A stretch of 64,000 nt of DNA from Dickeya chrysanthemi NCPPB 402 (GTDB lineage Bacteria; Pseudomonadota; Gammaproteobacteria; Enterobacterales; Enterobacteriaceae), in assembly GCF_000406105.1 (NCBI RefSeq), contig NZ_CM001974.1, forward strand, positions 406,186 through 470,185. Direction: 5' to 3'. The notes under the pieces were generated by a model. That model was not told the DNA's origin. It saw only the letters and a list, made by a program, of their open reading frames with translations, and did no database searches. Of the stretch, positions 1 to 12,768 are shown one piece after another. The stretch's first letter is position 1, and every line of letters starts with the position of its first letter. A program made the position numbers and the translations under genes.

Positions 1-249
1 TACTCGTTTTTCCTTCGTTTATTTGTTTCCCCCCTTGTCGCCATGCCTGGCAATAAATTTATTTAAATCAATAATTTATTTTTGTGATGTCATTGTTATG
101 CTAAAGATGGATATACAAATCTAATTTCTTATGAAAGATTTTCAACCAGAGGGTTATGTACTCGACATTACTGCAGAAAGTCGCTATCTTCAGCAGCCTA
201 GAAGGCTAAACGTATAAACGTATAAACGTATGCAGTGAGGTGTAAGGTT
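1..249 (+). other. metA upstream region
   Basis: This is the noncoding leader of metA. The first 180 bases are A+T-rich and show no gene I can support. The last 50 bases hold the tandem MetJ boxes listed separately and a Shine-Dalgarno sequence just before the metA start. The rest shows nothing I can name with confidence. Confidence 0.6.
201..232 (+). promoter_or_regulatory. Tandem MetJ (met box) operator of metA
   Basis: Four contiguous 8-base units are seen: gaaggcta, aacgtata, aacgtata, aacgtatg. The last three are nearly identical and the array lies 18 bases before the metA start, where E. coli metA has the related sequence of tandem met boxes. MetJ with S-adenosylmethionine binds tandem 8-base boxes (consensus AGACGTCT) and represses methionine synthesis. 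That MetJ binds here is inferred from position and similarity. Confidence 0.75.
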
Positions 250-1179
250 ATGCCAATCCGGGTTCCTGATGAGTTACCAGCTGTCAGTTTCTTGCGCAAT
301 GAAAACGTCTTTGTGATGACGTCTTCCCGAGCGAAAACACAGGAAATTCGTCCGTTGAAGGTGCTGGTGCTTAACCTGATGCCAAAGAAGATCGAAACGG
401 AAAACCAGTTCTTGCGGTTGCTGTCGAATTCCCCCCTACAGATAGATATTCAACTGTTGCGGATTGATAGCAGAGAGTCGAAGAACACGCCGACTGAGCA
501 TCTCGACAACTTCTATTGTGACTTTGAAGATATTGAGCATGAAAATTTTGACGGGCTGATCGTCACCGGTGCGCCATTGGGATTGGTCGATTTTTGCGAT
601 GTGGTGTACTGGCCGCAGATTGAACGAGTCGTCAACTGGGCTAAAGAGCACGTCACTTCCACTCTGTTTGTGTGTTGGGCGGTCCAGGCCGCGTTAAATG
701 TGTTGTACGGTATTCCCAAGCTGACTCGTGACATGAAGTTGTCCGGTGTGTATTCACACCATACGCTGCAACCCCATGCTTTGCTGACGCGTGGTTTTGA
801 TGAAACGTTTCTGGCTCCGCATTCGCGCTATGCGGATTTCCCTTCCGATGTCATCCGGCAATACACCGATCTGGATATTCTGGTGGAATCTGAGGCAGCG
901 GGTGCTTATTTGTTTGCCAGCAAGGATAAGCGCCTGGCATTCGTGACTGGGCACCCCGAGTATGATGTGCTGACGTTGTCTGGCGAGTACTTTCGCGATT
1001 GCGATGCCGGCCTTAATCCGGTGATCCCGGTAAATTACTTCCCGGATGATGACCCCCAGAAAACGCCGAGAGCGACCTGGCGTAGTCACGGGCATTTGCT
1101 GTTTGCCAACTGGCTGAATTATTACGTTTACCAGATCACGCCATTCGATTTGCGTCATATGAATCCGACGTTGGATTGA
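250..1179 (+). CDS. metA: Homoserine O-succinyltransferase
   Basis: Cytoplasmic enzyme that transfers the succinyl group of succinyl-CoA to homoserine, the first step committed to methionine. The 309-residue protein starts [15 protein letters not shown], as in E. coli MetA (309 residues). The active-site Cys lies in the segment [11 protein letters not shown] near residue 142, and the His-Glu pair in GHPEYD near residues 235-237. An in-frame ATG at 235 would add five residues, but the ATG at 250 has the AAGG ribosome site and matches the family start. It is a single gene with its own MetJ-type operator and terminator. Confidence 0.97.
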   Translation: MPIRVPDELPAVSFLRNENVFVMTSSRAKTQEIRPLKVLVLNLMPKKIETENQFLRLLSNSPLQIDIQLLRIDSRESKNTPTEHLDNFYCDFEDIEHENFDGLIVTGAPLGLVDFCDVVYWPQIERVVNWAKEHVTSTLFVCWAVQAALNVLYGIPKLTRDMKLSGVYSHHTLQPHALLTRGFDETFLAPHSRYADFPSDVIRQYTDLDILVESEAAGAYLFASKDKRLAFVTGHPEYDVLTLSGEYFRDCDAGLNPVIPVNYFPDDDPQKTPRATWRSHGHLLFANWLNYYVYQITPFDLRHMNPTLD

Positions 1180-1202
1180 TTTCCGCTCCATTCTCTCCCG
1201 TC

Positions 1203-1231
1203 AGGCGCCTCACGGCGCCTTTTCTTTTTCC
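1203..1231 (+). terminator. Rho-independent terminator of metA
   Basis: A perfect 7-base-pair stem (aggcgcc, loop tcac, ggcgcct) is followed by a T-rich run. It lies 24 bases after the metA stop. Confidence 0.85.
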
Positions 1232-1277
1232 TGTTGCTATTGCGGCGACATCTCCCATTCTGACCTTTGCTAATGCA

Positions 1278-1292
1278 TGGAATGCATTTCTC
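1278..1292. promoter_or_regulatory. Candidate IclR operator upstream of aceB
   Basis: The 15 bases TGGAATGCATTTCTC match 11 of 15 positions of the E. coli IclR box TGGAAATCATTTCCA as I remember it. A weaker match lies at 1353-1367. The site is about 190 bases before aceB. A similar element precedes iclR itself at 7109-7123, which supports a shared regulator. The intergenic region 1232-1482 is otherwise A+T-rich and carries the aceB promoter, which I did not pin down. Confidence 0.35.
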
Positions 1293-1482
1293 TATTTCAA
1301 ATAACTTTAATTTCAAACTAATCATATGGTTGTTTTTAATTTAAATTAAAAATGGAAATTGTTTTTGATTTTTAATTTTGTTGGATTAGGCTTAGTGCTG
1401 TTGGCTGAAAAACGCTCGGATTAAGTTCACAGATTGAGCAGTCGATGAGACGAAGGTAGCGGGGCAAAAAAGGAACGACGAC

Positions 1483-3081
1483 ATGACACAACAGACGATA
1501 AGCAGGGAACTGGTATTCACCCATACATTGGGTGATGCAGAACAGCAGATTCTGACGGCGGATGCGGTGAATTTCCTTACGGCGCTGGTTAGCCGCTTTA
1601 CATCGCAACGCAATCACTTGCTGGCGGAGCGTCAGGAGGTACAAGGCCGGATCGATAGCGGTGAGTTACCGAGTTTTATTTCGGAAATGGATTCCATAAA
1701 AAATTCAGACTGGAAAATTCGAGGTATTCCATCTGACCTGTTGGATCGCCGGGTAGAGATTACCGGCCCGGTGGAACGCAAAATGGTGATTAATGCCTTG
1801 AATGCCAATGTCAAAGTCTTTATGGCGGACTTTGAAGACTCGCTGGCGCCCAGTTGGTCAAAGGTGATTGAAGGGCAAATTAACTTGCGGGATGCCGTGC
1901 GCGGCACCATTACCTATACCCGTGAGGCGGGAAAGATTTATCAGCTCAAACCCAACCCGGCGGTGTTGATTTGCCGGGTGCGCGGCTTGCACCTGCCGGA
2001 AAAACACGTGCTGTGGAATGATGAGCCCATCCCCGGCAGTCTGTTTGATTTCGCGCTCTATTTTTTCCACAACTACCGCCTATTGTTGGCAAAAGGCAGC
2101 GGCCCTTATTTTTATTTGCCGAAAACCCAATCCTGGCAGGAGGCCGCCTGGTGGAGTGACGTGTTCAGTTATACCGAAGATCACTTTGGCCTGACGCGCG
2201 GCACCATCAAAGCCACCGTGCTGATTGAAACCCTGCCGGCTGTGTTCCAGATGGACGAGATCCTGTACCACCTGCGCGACCACATCGTCGGGCTGAACTG
2301 TGGGCGTTGGGATTACATCTTCAGTTATATCAAAACGTTGAAAAATCATCCGGATCGGGTATTGCCAGACCGGCAGTCGGTAACCATGGACAAGCCGTTC
2401 CTGAGCGCTTATTCGCGTTTGCTGATCAAAACCTGTCACCGACGCGGCGCGTTGGCGATGGGCGGAATGGCCGCCTTCATTCCCAGCAAAGAGGTGGAAC
2501 GCAACGCCTGGGTGCAGGAGAAAGTCAGGCAGGACAAGGAACTGGAGGCTCGCAATGGTCATGACGGCACCTGGATCGCCCATCCCGGCCTGGCTGATAC
2601 GGTGATGCCGGTGTTCGATCGCCTGCTGGGCGGGCGTTCCAATCAACTGGATGTGTTGCGCGAAGACGATGCGCCGGTGACCGCCGACGAACTGCTGGCA
2701 CCTTGTCCGGGAGAACGTACCGAAGCCGGTATGCGCGCCAATATCCGCGTGGCGGTGCAATACATCGAAGCCTGGATTTCCGGCAATGGCTGCGTACCGA
2801 TTTACGGGTTGATGGAAGACGCCGCCACCGCGGAAATCTCCCGTACCTCAATCTGGCAGTGGATCCACCATGGCAAAACCCTCAGCGATGGCCGCGTGGT
2901 GACCAAAGCGCTGTTCCGCCAGATGCTGGCCGAAGAGATGCAAGTTATCCGCGGTGAACTGGGCGATACCCGCTTCGACGGCGGTCGTTTTGAGGAGGCC
3001 GCCCGATTGATGGAACGCATCACCACGCAGGACGCGTTAATCGATTTTCTCACCTTACCCGGTTACGACTTACTTGATTAA
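1483..3081 (+). CDS. aceB: Malate synthase A
   Basis: Condenses glyoxylate with acetyl-CoA to malate, the second step of the glyoxylate bypass used for growth on acetate or fatty acids. The 532-residue protein is colinear with E. coli AceB (533 residues), including the segments [31 protein letters not shown] and [16 protein letters not shown]. The start has an aaggaac ribosome site. It is the first gene of aceBAK, 23 bases before aceA. The operon is expected to be repressed by IclR, encoded just downstream. Confidence 0.98.
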   Translation: MTQQTISRELVFTHTLGDAEQQILTADAVNFLTALVSRFTSQRNHLLAERQEVQGRIDSGELPSFISEMDSIKNSDWKIRGIPSDLLDRRVEITGPVERKMVINALNANVKVFMADFEDSLAPSWSKVIEGQINLRDAVRGTITYTREAGKIYQLKPNPAVLICRVRGLHLPEKHVLWNDEPIPGSLFDFALYFFHNYRLLLAKGSGPYFYLPKTQSWQEAAWWSDVFSYTEDHFGLTRGTIKATVLIETLPAVFQMDEILYHLRDHIVGLNCGRWDYIFSYIKTLKNHPDRVLPDRQSVTMDKPFLSAYSRLLIKTCHRRGALAMGGMAAFIPSKEVERNAWVQEKVRQDKELEARNGHDGTWIAHPGLADTVMPVFDRLLGGRSNQLDVLREDDAPVTADELLAPCPGERTEAGMRANIRVAVQYIEAWISGNGCVPIYGLMEDAATAEISRTSIWQWIHHGKTLSDGRVVTKALFRQMLAEEMQVIRGELGDTRFDGGRFEEAARLMERITTQDALIDFLTLPGYDLLD

Positions 3082-3104
3082 TCCTGTTTAAAAAAGGAAT
3101 CGCT

Positions 3105-4412
3105 ATGAGCACCTCTCGTACCCAACAAATCGAGCAACTGGAACAAGAGTGGACAACCCCGCGCTGGGAAGGCATCACCCGCCCGTATCGCGCTGAGGAC
3201 GTAGTCAATCTGCGCGGGTCGGTGAACCCTGCCTGCACACTGGCACAACTGGGGGCGGAAAAGCTGTGGAAGCTGTTGAATGGTAAGTCGCGCAAAGGTT
3301 ATGTCAACTGCCTTGGCGCACTCACCGGCGGGCAGGCGTTGCAGCAGGCGAAAGCCGGGCTGGAGGCGGTGTATTTGTCCGGCTGGCAGGTGGCGGCGGA
3401 CGCCAACCTGGCCGCCAGCATGTACCCGGACCAGTCGCTCTATCCGTCTAACTCGGTGCCGGCGGTGGTGCAGCGTATCAACAATACCTTCCGACGTGCG
3501 GATCAAATCCAGTGGGCTAACGGCATCGGGCAGGATGACCCGCGTTATACCGACTATTTTTTGCCGATCGTCGCGGATGCTGAAGCCGGTTTTGGCGGGG
3601 TGTTGAATGCGTTCGAGTTGATGAAATCGATGATTGAGGCGGGTGCCGCCGCCGTCCACTTTGAAGATCAACTGGCGTCGGTGAAGAAATGCGGGCATAT
3701 GGGCGGCAAAGTGCTGGTGCCGACGCAGGAAGCGGTGCAGAAACTGGTGGCGGCCCGGCTGGCGGCGGACGTGCTGGGCGTGCCGACGTTGCTGGTGGCG
3801 CGTACCGACGCCGATGCAGCCGATTTACTGACCTCGGATTGTGATGATTACGATCGGGACTTTGTTACCGGTGAACGTACGGTGGAGGGGTTTTATCGCA
3901 CTCGCGCCGGGGTGGAGCAAGCGATCAGTCGCGGGCTGGCCTACGCCCCTTACGCCGACCTGGTGTGGTGTGAAACCTCAACGCCGGATCTGGCGCTGGC
4001 ACGACGTTTCGCCGAGGCGATTCACGCCCGTTTCCCCGGTAAATTGCTGGCCTATAACTGTTCGCCGTCGTTCAACTGGAAGAAGAATCTGGATGATCAC
4101 ACCATCGCTCGTTTTCAGGATGAACTGTCGGCAATGGGTTACAAATACCAGTTCATCACGTTGGCGGGGATCCACAGCATGTGGTTCAACATGTTCGACC
4201 TGGCACATGCCTATGCGCAGGGCGAAGGCATGAAGCACTATGTGGAGAAAGTGCAACAGCCGGAGTTTGCGGCTATTGGGCAAGGCTACACCTTCTCCTC
4301 TCATCAGCAGGAAGTGGGCACCGGCTATTTCGACAAGGTAACCACCCTGATTCAGGGAGGCGCGTCGTCTGTGACCGCGTTGACCGGATCGACTGAAGAA
4401 CAACAGTTCTGA
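3105..4412 (+). CDS. aceA: Isocitrate lyase
   Basis: Cleaves isocitrate to glyoxylate and succinate, the first step of the glyoxylate bypass. The 435-residue protein matches E. coli AceA (434 residues) throughout. The catalytic loop with the active Cys reads [11 protein letters not shown] near residue 195. It lies in aceBAK between aceB and aceK, with an aaaggaat ribosome site. A strong hairpin follows the stop and probably lowers expression of aceK relative to aceA. Confidence 0.98.
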   Translation: MSTSRTQQIEQLEQEWTTPRWEGITRPYRAEDVVNLRGSVNPACTLAQLGAEKLWKLLNGKSRKGYVNCLGALTGGQALQQAKAGLEAVYLSGWQVAADANLAASMYPDQSLYPSNSVPAVVQRINNTFRRADQIQWANGIGQDDPRYTDYFLPIVADAEAGFGGVLNAFELMKSMIEAGAAAVHFEDQLASVKKCGHMGGKVLVPTQEAVQKLVAARLAADVLGVPTLLVARTDADAADLLTSDCDDYDRDFVTGERTVEGFYRTRAGVEQAISRGLAYAPYADLVWCETSTPDLALARRFAEAIHARFPGKLLAYNCSPSFNWKKNLDDHTIARFQDELSAMGYKYQFITLAGIHSMWFNMFDLAHAYAQGEGMKHYVEKVQQPEFAAIGQGYTFSSHQQEVGTGYFDKVTTLIQGGASSVTALTGSTEEQQF

Positions 4413-4431
4413 CGCGGGGTATCCGCACTAT

Positions 4432-4456
4432 CGCGGCCAGCCTGGTGCTGGCCGCG
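4432..4456 (+). other. Intercistronic hairpin between aceA and aceK
   Basis: A perfect 10-base-pair stem (cgcggccagc, loop ctggt, gctggccgcg) sits 20 bases after the aceA stop and 35 bases before aceK. No T-run follows, so it is not a classic terminator. In E. coli the aceA-aceK gap also holds a stem-loop linked to the much lower level of AceK than of AceA. A similar role here, stabilising aceBA mRNA or partly stopping transcription, is inferred. Confidence 0.65.
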
Positions 4457-4490
4457 TGTCGTCATGTCGATGGCCTGAGAGGAGCGTTGG

Positions 4491-6248
4491 ATGAGTCGGG
4501 GACGGGAAAAACTGGTGGCACAGACCATTCTGCAAGGGTTCGATGCGCAGTATGGCCGGTTTCTGGAAGTGACGGCCGGCGCGCAGCAGCGTTTCGAACA
4601 GGCGGACTGGCATGCGGTGCAGCAGGCGATGAAGCAGCGTATCCAGCTTTACGACCATCATGTCGGGCTGGTGGTGGAGCAACTGGGCTGCATTACCGAC
4701 CGGCAGTGCTACGATGCGGCGTTTGTCGCGCGGGTCAAACAGATTTATACCGCGCTGTTGCCGGATTATCCGCGCTTCGAAATCGCGGAAAGCTTTTTTA
4801 ATTCGGTGTATTGCCGGCTGTTTCATCACCGGGAACTGACGCCGGATAAACTGTTCGTGTTCAGTTCGCAACCGGCGCAGCGCTTTCAGGAAATTCCGCG
4901 TCCGCTGGCGCGCACCTACCAGCCCGACAACGGCTGGCCAGCGATGTTGGAAGCGGTGCTGACCGCCTTGCCGCTGCGGTTGCCATGGGAAGATTTGGCG
5001 CGGGACATCGATTATATCGTGAGGTCTTTGCGGGAAATCTTCCCGATGGCATCGTTAGCCAACGCCTCGCTGCAGGTCGCCAACGAACTGTTTTACCGCA
5101 ACAAAGCGGCCTGGCTGGTGGGCAAGCTGCGTTTACCGGGCGGCGTGTTCCCGTTTTTGCTGCCGATTCACCACAACGAGCGCGGCGCGTTGTTTATCGA
5201 CACCTGCCTGACGCGCCACGCGGATGCCAGCATCGTATTTGGTTTCGCCCGTTCCTACTTTATGGTTTACGCCCCGTTGCCGTCGGCGTTGGTGGCCTGG
5301 CTGCGTGAGATTTTGCCGGGTAAAACCACCGCCGAGCTGTATCTGGCGATCGGTTGTCAGAAGCATAGCAAGACCGAGTACTACCGGGAGTACCTCGATT
5401 TCATCGCCAGTACGCAGGAGCCGTTTATTATCGCACCGGGCGTGAAAGGGATGGTGATGCTGGTGTTCACGCTACCGACCTTCGATCGGGTATTCAAAGT
5501 GATCAAGGATCGGTTTGCGCCGCAAAAAGAAGTCAGCGAGGTGCGGGTGCGGGAGTGCTATCGGTTGGTGAAAGAGCATGACCGTGTCGGACGTATGGCG
5601 GATACCCAGGAGTATGAAAATTTCGTGCTGGAGAAAGCACGCATCAGTCCGGAACTGCTGGCGGAGCTGTGGCGGGAAGTGCCGGACAAACTGGAAGACC
5701 TTGGCGATCGGCTGGTGATACGCCATCTGTACATGGAACGGCGCATGACACCGCTGAATCTCTATCTGGAGCAGGCCAGCGGGCAGGCGCTGCGCGACGT
5801 CATTGAGGAGTACGGCAACGCTATCCGGCAACTGGCGGCAGCCAATATCTTTCCCGGCGATATGCTGTTCAAAAACTTCGGCGTTACCCGCCACGGCCGG
5901 GTGGTGTTTTATGACTACGACGAAATCTGCTACATGACCGAGGTGAATTTTCGCGATATTCCGCCGCCGCGCGATCCGGCGGATGAACTGGCGGCGGAAC
6001 CCTGGTACAGCGTCGGGCCGAATGATGTCTTTCCCGAGGAGTTCCGCCGGTTTCTGTGTAGCGATCGCCGTTTGCTGCCGTTGTTCGAAGAACTGCACGC
6101 CGACCTGTTTCGGGCTGAATATTGGCGGGCGTTGCAGCAACGGATCCGCAGCGGTCATATCGAGGATGTCTACGCTTATCGGCGCAGAAAACGCTTTAGT
6201 TTGCGTTATGCCGACCCGGTGACGCCAGCCGATGCGCTGACGTCATGA
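4491..6248 (+). CDS. aceK: Isocitrate dehydrogenase kinase/phosphatase
   Basis: Bifunctional enzyme that phosphorylates isocitrate dehydrogenase to send carbon into the glyoxylate bypass, and dephosphorylates it again. The 585-residue protein is slightly longer than E. coli AceK (578). The ATP loop region is seen in [15 protein letters not shown], and the kinase catalytic core in [23 protein letters not shown]. It is the last gene of aceBAK, preceded by a 78-base gap with a hairpin. Its stop lies 6 bases from that of the convergent iclR. Confidence 0.97.
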   Translation: MSRGREKLVAQTILQGFDAQYGRFLEVTAGAQQRFEQADWHAVQQAMKQRIQLYDHHVGLVVEQLGCITDRQCYDAAFVARVKQIYTALLPDYPRFEIAESFFNSVYCRLFHHRELTPDKLFVFSSQPAQRFQEIPRPLARTYQPDNGWPAMLEAVLTALPLRLPWEDLARDIDYIVRSLREIFPMASLANASLQVANELFYRNKAAWLVGKLRLPGGVFPFLLPIHHNERGALFIDTCLTRHADASIVFGFARSYFMVYAPLPSALVAWLREILPGKTTAELYLAIGCQKHSKTEYYREYLDFIASTQEPFIIAPGVKGMVMLVFTLPTFDRVFKVIKDRFAPQKEVSEVRVRECYRLVKEHDRVGRMADTQEYENFVLEKARISPELLAELWREVPDKLEDLGDRLVIRHLYMERRMTPLNLYLEQASGQALRDVIEEYGNAIRQLAAANIFPGDMLFKNFGVTRHGRVVFYDYDEICYMTEVNFRDIPPPRDPADELAAEPWYSVGPNDVFPEEFRRFLCSDRRLLPLFEELHADLFRAEYWRALQQRIRSGHIEDVYAYRRRKRFSLRYADPVTPADALTS

Positions 6249-6254
6249 CGCCGC

Positions 6255-7088
6255 TTAGCGCGCGCCGCCGTACTGGTAGGTGATCTCTTTCGCCGCCTTA
6301 ATCACCAGCGCCCCCAGTTCGGTGATGCGATTATCGGTGATGCGGGATATCGGCCCGGAGATGGAGATGGCGGCAAACGCTTCGTGGTGCTCGTCCAGAA
6401 TGCAGGCGGCGACACAACGCAAGCCTAGTGCGTGCTCCTCATCGTCCAGCGCGTAACCCTGACGGCGAATCGCCGTCAGATTTTCTTTCAGCGTTTGGGC
6501 ATTCAAGGTCTGTGGGGTGTAGCTGTGCAGCCCTTTGCGGTGCAACAACTGGGTGACTTTCTCGTCCGGCAGCATGGCGAGGAACGCTTTGCCGGCGCCG
6601 GATGCGTGCATCGGCAGTTTGCCGCCGATCGGCGCGGACATGCGCATCAGCGCGGTACACTGCACCTGATCGATGATGATGGCCTGATAGTCGGTTTGGT
6701 CCAGCACGGCCAGATTCACCGTTTCACCGGAACTCTCCATCAACTGGCGCAGCATCGGGTGTACCAGGCTGAGCAGATTGCGGCTTTGCAGAAAGCTGCT
6801 GCCGACAATAAACGCATGGGTGCCGATGGTCCATAATCCCAAATCACCGACCTGACGTACAAAGCCTTGTTGTTGCATGGTGGTCAACAGCCGGTGAGTG
6901 GTGGAGTTGGGCAAACCCGCCTGCTGGGCCAGGTCGGTCAGCGCGATGCTGCCGTTGGCTTTAGCGATGTATTCCAGCAAGGTCAGCCCGCGGGTCAGCG
7001 ACTGCACCTGTCCGGCCGGTTGCGCAGGGCTGGCGGCGGCAGCGCGAGGTTTTTTACCACGTTTGGCGGGTTCGGGGGGCGTCATCAT
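6255..7088 (-). CDS. iclR: Acetate operon repressor IclR
   Basis: Transcription factor that represses aceBAK and its own gene. The 277-residue protein has a winged helix-turn-helix at about residues 30-90 (LTRGLTLLEYIAKANGSIAL followed by LPNSTTHRLL) and the IclR effector-binding domain in the C-terminal half, with the expected DEEHALGLRCVAA segment. It is transcribed towards aceK, as in E. coli. Two tandem ATG codons lie at the start, and the upstream one has an aaggaaa ribosome site. The start region faces metH. Confidence 0.96.
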   Translation of the reverse strand: MMTPPEPAKRGKKPRAAAASPAQPAGQVQSLTRGLTLLEYIAKANGSIALTDLAQQAGLPNSTTHRLLTTMQQQGFVRQVGDLGLWTIGTHAFIVGSSFLQSRNLLSLVHPMLRQLMESSGETVNLAVLDQTDYQAIIIDQVQCTALMRMSAPIGGKLPMHASGAGKAFLAMLPDEKVTQLLHRKGLHSYTPQTLNAQTLKENLTAIRRQGYALDDEEHALGLRCVAACILDEHHEAFAAISISGPISRITDNRITELGALVIKAAKEITYQYGGAR

Positions 7089-7108
7089 CGGTTTCCTTTT
7101 TCATATCA

Positions 7109-7123
7109 TGGAATCGATTTTCG
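7109..7123. promoter_or_regulatory. Candidate IclR autoregulatory operator
   Basis: TGGAATCGATTTTCG lies about 20 bases before the iclR start. It shares TGGAAT--ATTT with the candidate site before aceB. IclR is known to repress its own gene in E. coli. Binding here is inferred only from the sequence. Confidence 0.35.
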
Positions 7124-7246
7124 TTTTTTTAGCGCAGAATGCAACCGTCTTATCAGGCTGTTTTATCAACCGTGAGCTGCGCTGGCGCAACGTACTCTTG
7201 TGCTAGGATAAGAATTCGCACAGACGAGGGTGATAACGAGAATAAG

Positions 7247-10933
<3,687 letters not shown>

Positions 10934-10956
10934 TTAAGCCGGATCGACAACAAAAA

Positions 10957-10980
10957 ACAGGCCGGTTTTCCCCGGCCTGT
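10957..10980. terminator. Bidirectional terminator between metH and the DASS transporter
   Basis: A perfect 9-base-pair stem (acaggccgg, loop ttttcc, ccggcctgt) is flanked by an A-run on the left and a T-rich stretch on the right. It lies between two convergent genes and so can stop transcription from both sides. Confidence 0.8.
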
Positions 10981-11010
10981 ATCGTTTGGTTTTTCTGATA
11001 CTCAATCGGC

Positions 11011-12450
11011 TCAATAAAGGCCGATGGTTTTCCACCACAGCAAGCCAACGGACATGAAGATCGCCTGATTGATTAGGCTGATGACAAAGCCGGTGCGCCA
11101 CCAGACGGCGGTAGGCACGTAACCGGCGCCGAACAGAATCGGGCCGCGGGCGTGGGTGTACTGCGTCAGCGAGCAGTACAGGCTGCTGGTGAACGCCAGC
11201 ATCAGCGCCATCGGTGCCGCCGGGATGTGCAGGTTAATGCCCACGCCGAGGAACACCGCGTACAACGCCGCGATTTGCGCGTTGCCGCTGGCGAAGAAAT
11301 AGTGGGTATAGAAGTAGGCGGCGTTGAGCAACAGCAGCACCAGCACCCAACTGGTGTCTTGCATCAGGTGGCCGATGCTGTTGCCGATCAGGTCGCCGAA
11401 CCAGGTGGTGAAGCCCAGCTTTTTTAACTGGTTGGCCATCATCAGCAGCGCGGCGAACCAAATCAGCGTATCCCACGCGCCTTTCTCGCTCTTAATGTCT
11501 TCCCAGCTTAATACACCGGTCAGCAGCAGGAAGGAGAGGCCGACAAAAGAGGCGGTAGTCGCGTCGACGCCCAGCAGATCGCCGAAAATCCACAGCACCA
11601 GCAGAATCACCACCGTGGCGGCCATCAGCCACTCGCCGCGCGACATGCTTCCCATTTTTTCCAGTTCGCTGACCGCCAGTTTCGGCGCGTCCGGCGTATG
11701 GCGGATTTCCGGTTTCGCCAGCACATAGACGCACAGCGGCACCAGCAACAGAGAAATCACGCAGGGAACGATAGCCGCGACAAACCAACTCCCCCAGGTA
11801 ATGGTGACGCCGGCGTTGGCCGCCAGTTTCACCGCCAACAAGTTACCGGTATAACCGGTCATGAACAGCGCGGCGGTGACATCGTTAACGTTGCCGATAC
11901 AGGTCACCAGAAAAGTACCGATCTTGCTGCGGGAGGCGTCATCCGGTCTGGAATCGAAGCTGCGGGCCAGCGAGTCGGCAATCGGATAAATTACCCCGCC
12001 GCAACGGGCGGTGTTGCTGGGCATAGCGGGCGACAGCACCAGGTCGGCGAACGCCAGGCCGTAAGCCAGCCCAAGCGTGCGTTTGCCTAACAGGCGGATC
12101 ATCTGCAAGGCGATACGACGGCCCAGACCGGTTTTGATAAAACCACGGGCAATCATGAACGCCACCACAATCAACCAAATCAGTGAACTGTTTAAGTCGC
12201 TCAATGCGGTTTGAATGGAGGCGCTGGCGGCGTAAGTCAGCGCGAACAAGGTAATACTGATGATGCCGATGGCGCCGATCGGCAATACATTCGCCACAAT
12301 GCTGACAATCGTGGCGACAAACAGTACGGCAGAATGCCAGGCGGCGGGTTTCAGCCCGCTGGGGGGCGTCAGTTGCCAGAAGAAGGCAGCCACAATCACA
12401 ATGACGATCAGTGCCAGCCAGTTCAGGCCATATGCGGTTTTAGTCTTCAT
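11011..12450 (-). CDS. DASS-family anion (dicarboxylate/tartrate-type) transporter
   Basis: Inner-membrane carrier of the divalent anion:Na+ symporter family, which moves succinate, malate, citrate, tartrate or 2-oxoglutarate. The 479-residue protein has about 12-14 hydrophobic segments. The two conserved family motifs are visible as SPAMPSNTARCGGVIYP near residue 145 and SLTQYTHARGPILFGAGY near residue 430. It resembles CitT/TtdT-type carriers. The substrate cannot be fixed from sequence. It is monocistronic and convergent with metH. It is not part of the E. coli metH-lysC neighbourhood. Confidence 0.9.
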   Translation of the reverse strand: MKTKTAYGLNWLALIVIVIVAAFFWQLTPPSGLKPAAWHSAVLFVATIVSIVANVLPIGAIGIISITLFALTYAASASIQTALSDLNSSLIWLIVVAFMIARGFIKTGLGRRIALQMIRLLGKRTLGLAYGLAFADLVLSPAMPSNTARCGGVIYPIADSLARSFDSRPDDASRSKIGTFLVTCIGNVNDVTAALFMTGYTGNLLAVKLAANAGVTITWGSWFVAAIVPCVISLLLVPLCVYVLAKPEIRHTPDAPKLAVSELEKMGSMSRGEWLMAATVVILLVLWIFGDLLGVDATTASFVGLSFLLLTGVLSWEDIKSEKGAWDTLIWFAALLMMANQLKKLGFTTWFGDLIGNSIGHLMQDTSWVLVLLLLNAAYFYTHYFFASGNAQIAALYAVFLGVGINLHIPAAPMALMLAFTSSLYCSLTQYTHARGPILFGAGYVPTAVWWRTGFVISLINQAIFMSVGLLWWKTIGLY

Positions 12451-12768
12451 CCGTATTTCCTTGGCTCAGGTCTGAAGCGGATGCCGTCGCCGGTGTCGGG
12501 CGAAGCGGCTGATGGAAGAAGCATAACGCCGGAAATTCACAGCGTGCGGGAAATACGCTCTGTTCTTGATTTAGGCCGTGATTTTAAAAAATTTACGCTT
12601 ATTTACGCCCGTCAATCCACATAAGAACAGATAAGATATCGGTAAGATGTCAGACTCAAGGCCGGACGCAAGTTAGGGCGTTCACTTGGTTTTGGGGCAG
12701 GAAGCCTATTTTTTTATCGTAATGGTTTTAACTATCGTAATGGTTTTAACTGAAGGAGGCCCGGTTCT
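12451..12768. other. Divergent intergenic region, DASS transporter / yjbB
   Basis: These 318 bases separate two divergent genes and must hold both promoters. The only clear structure is a perfect 18-base tandem duplication next to the yjbB ribosome site, listed separately. I see no credible small gene. Confidence 0.5.
12716..12751. repeat. Perfect 18-base tandem duplication before yjbB
   Basis: The unit atcgtaatggttttaact occurs twice head to tail (12716-12733 and 12734-12751). The second copy ends against the gaaggagg ribosome site of yjbB. It does not resemble a PhoB box. It could be a two-site operator or a recent slip duplication. Confidence 0.85.
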
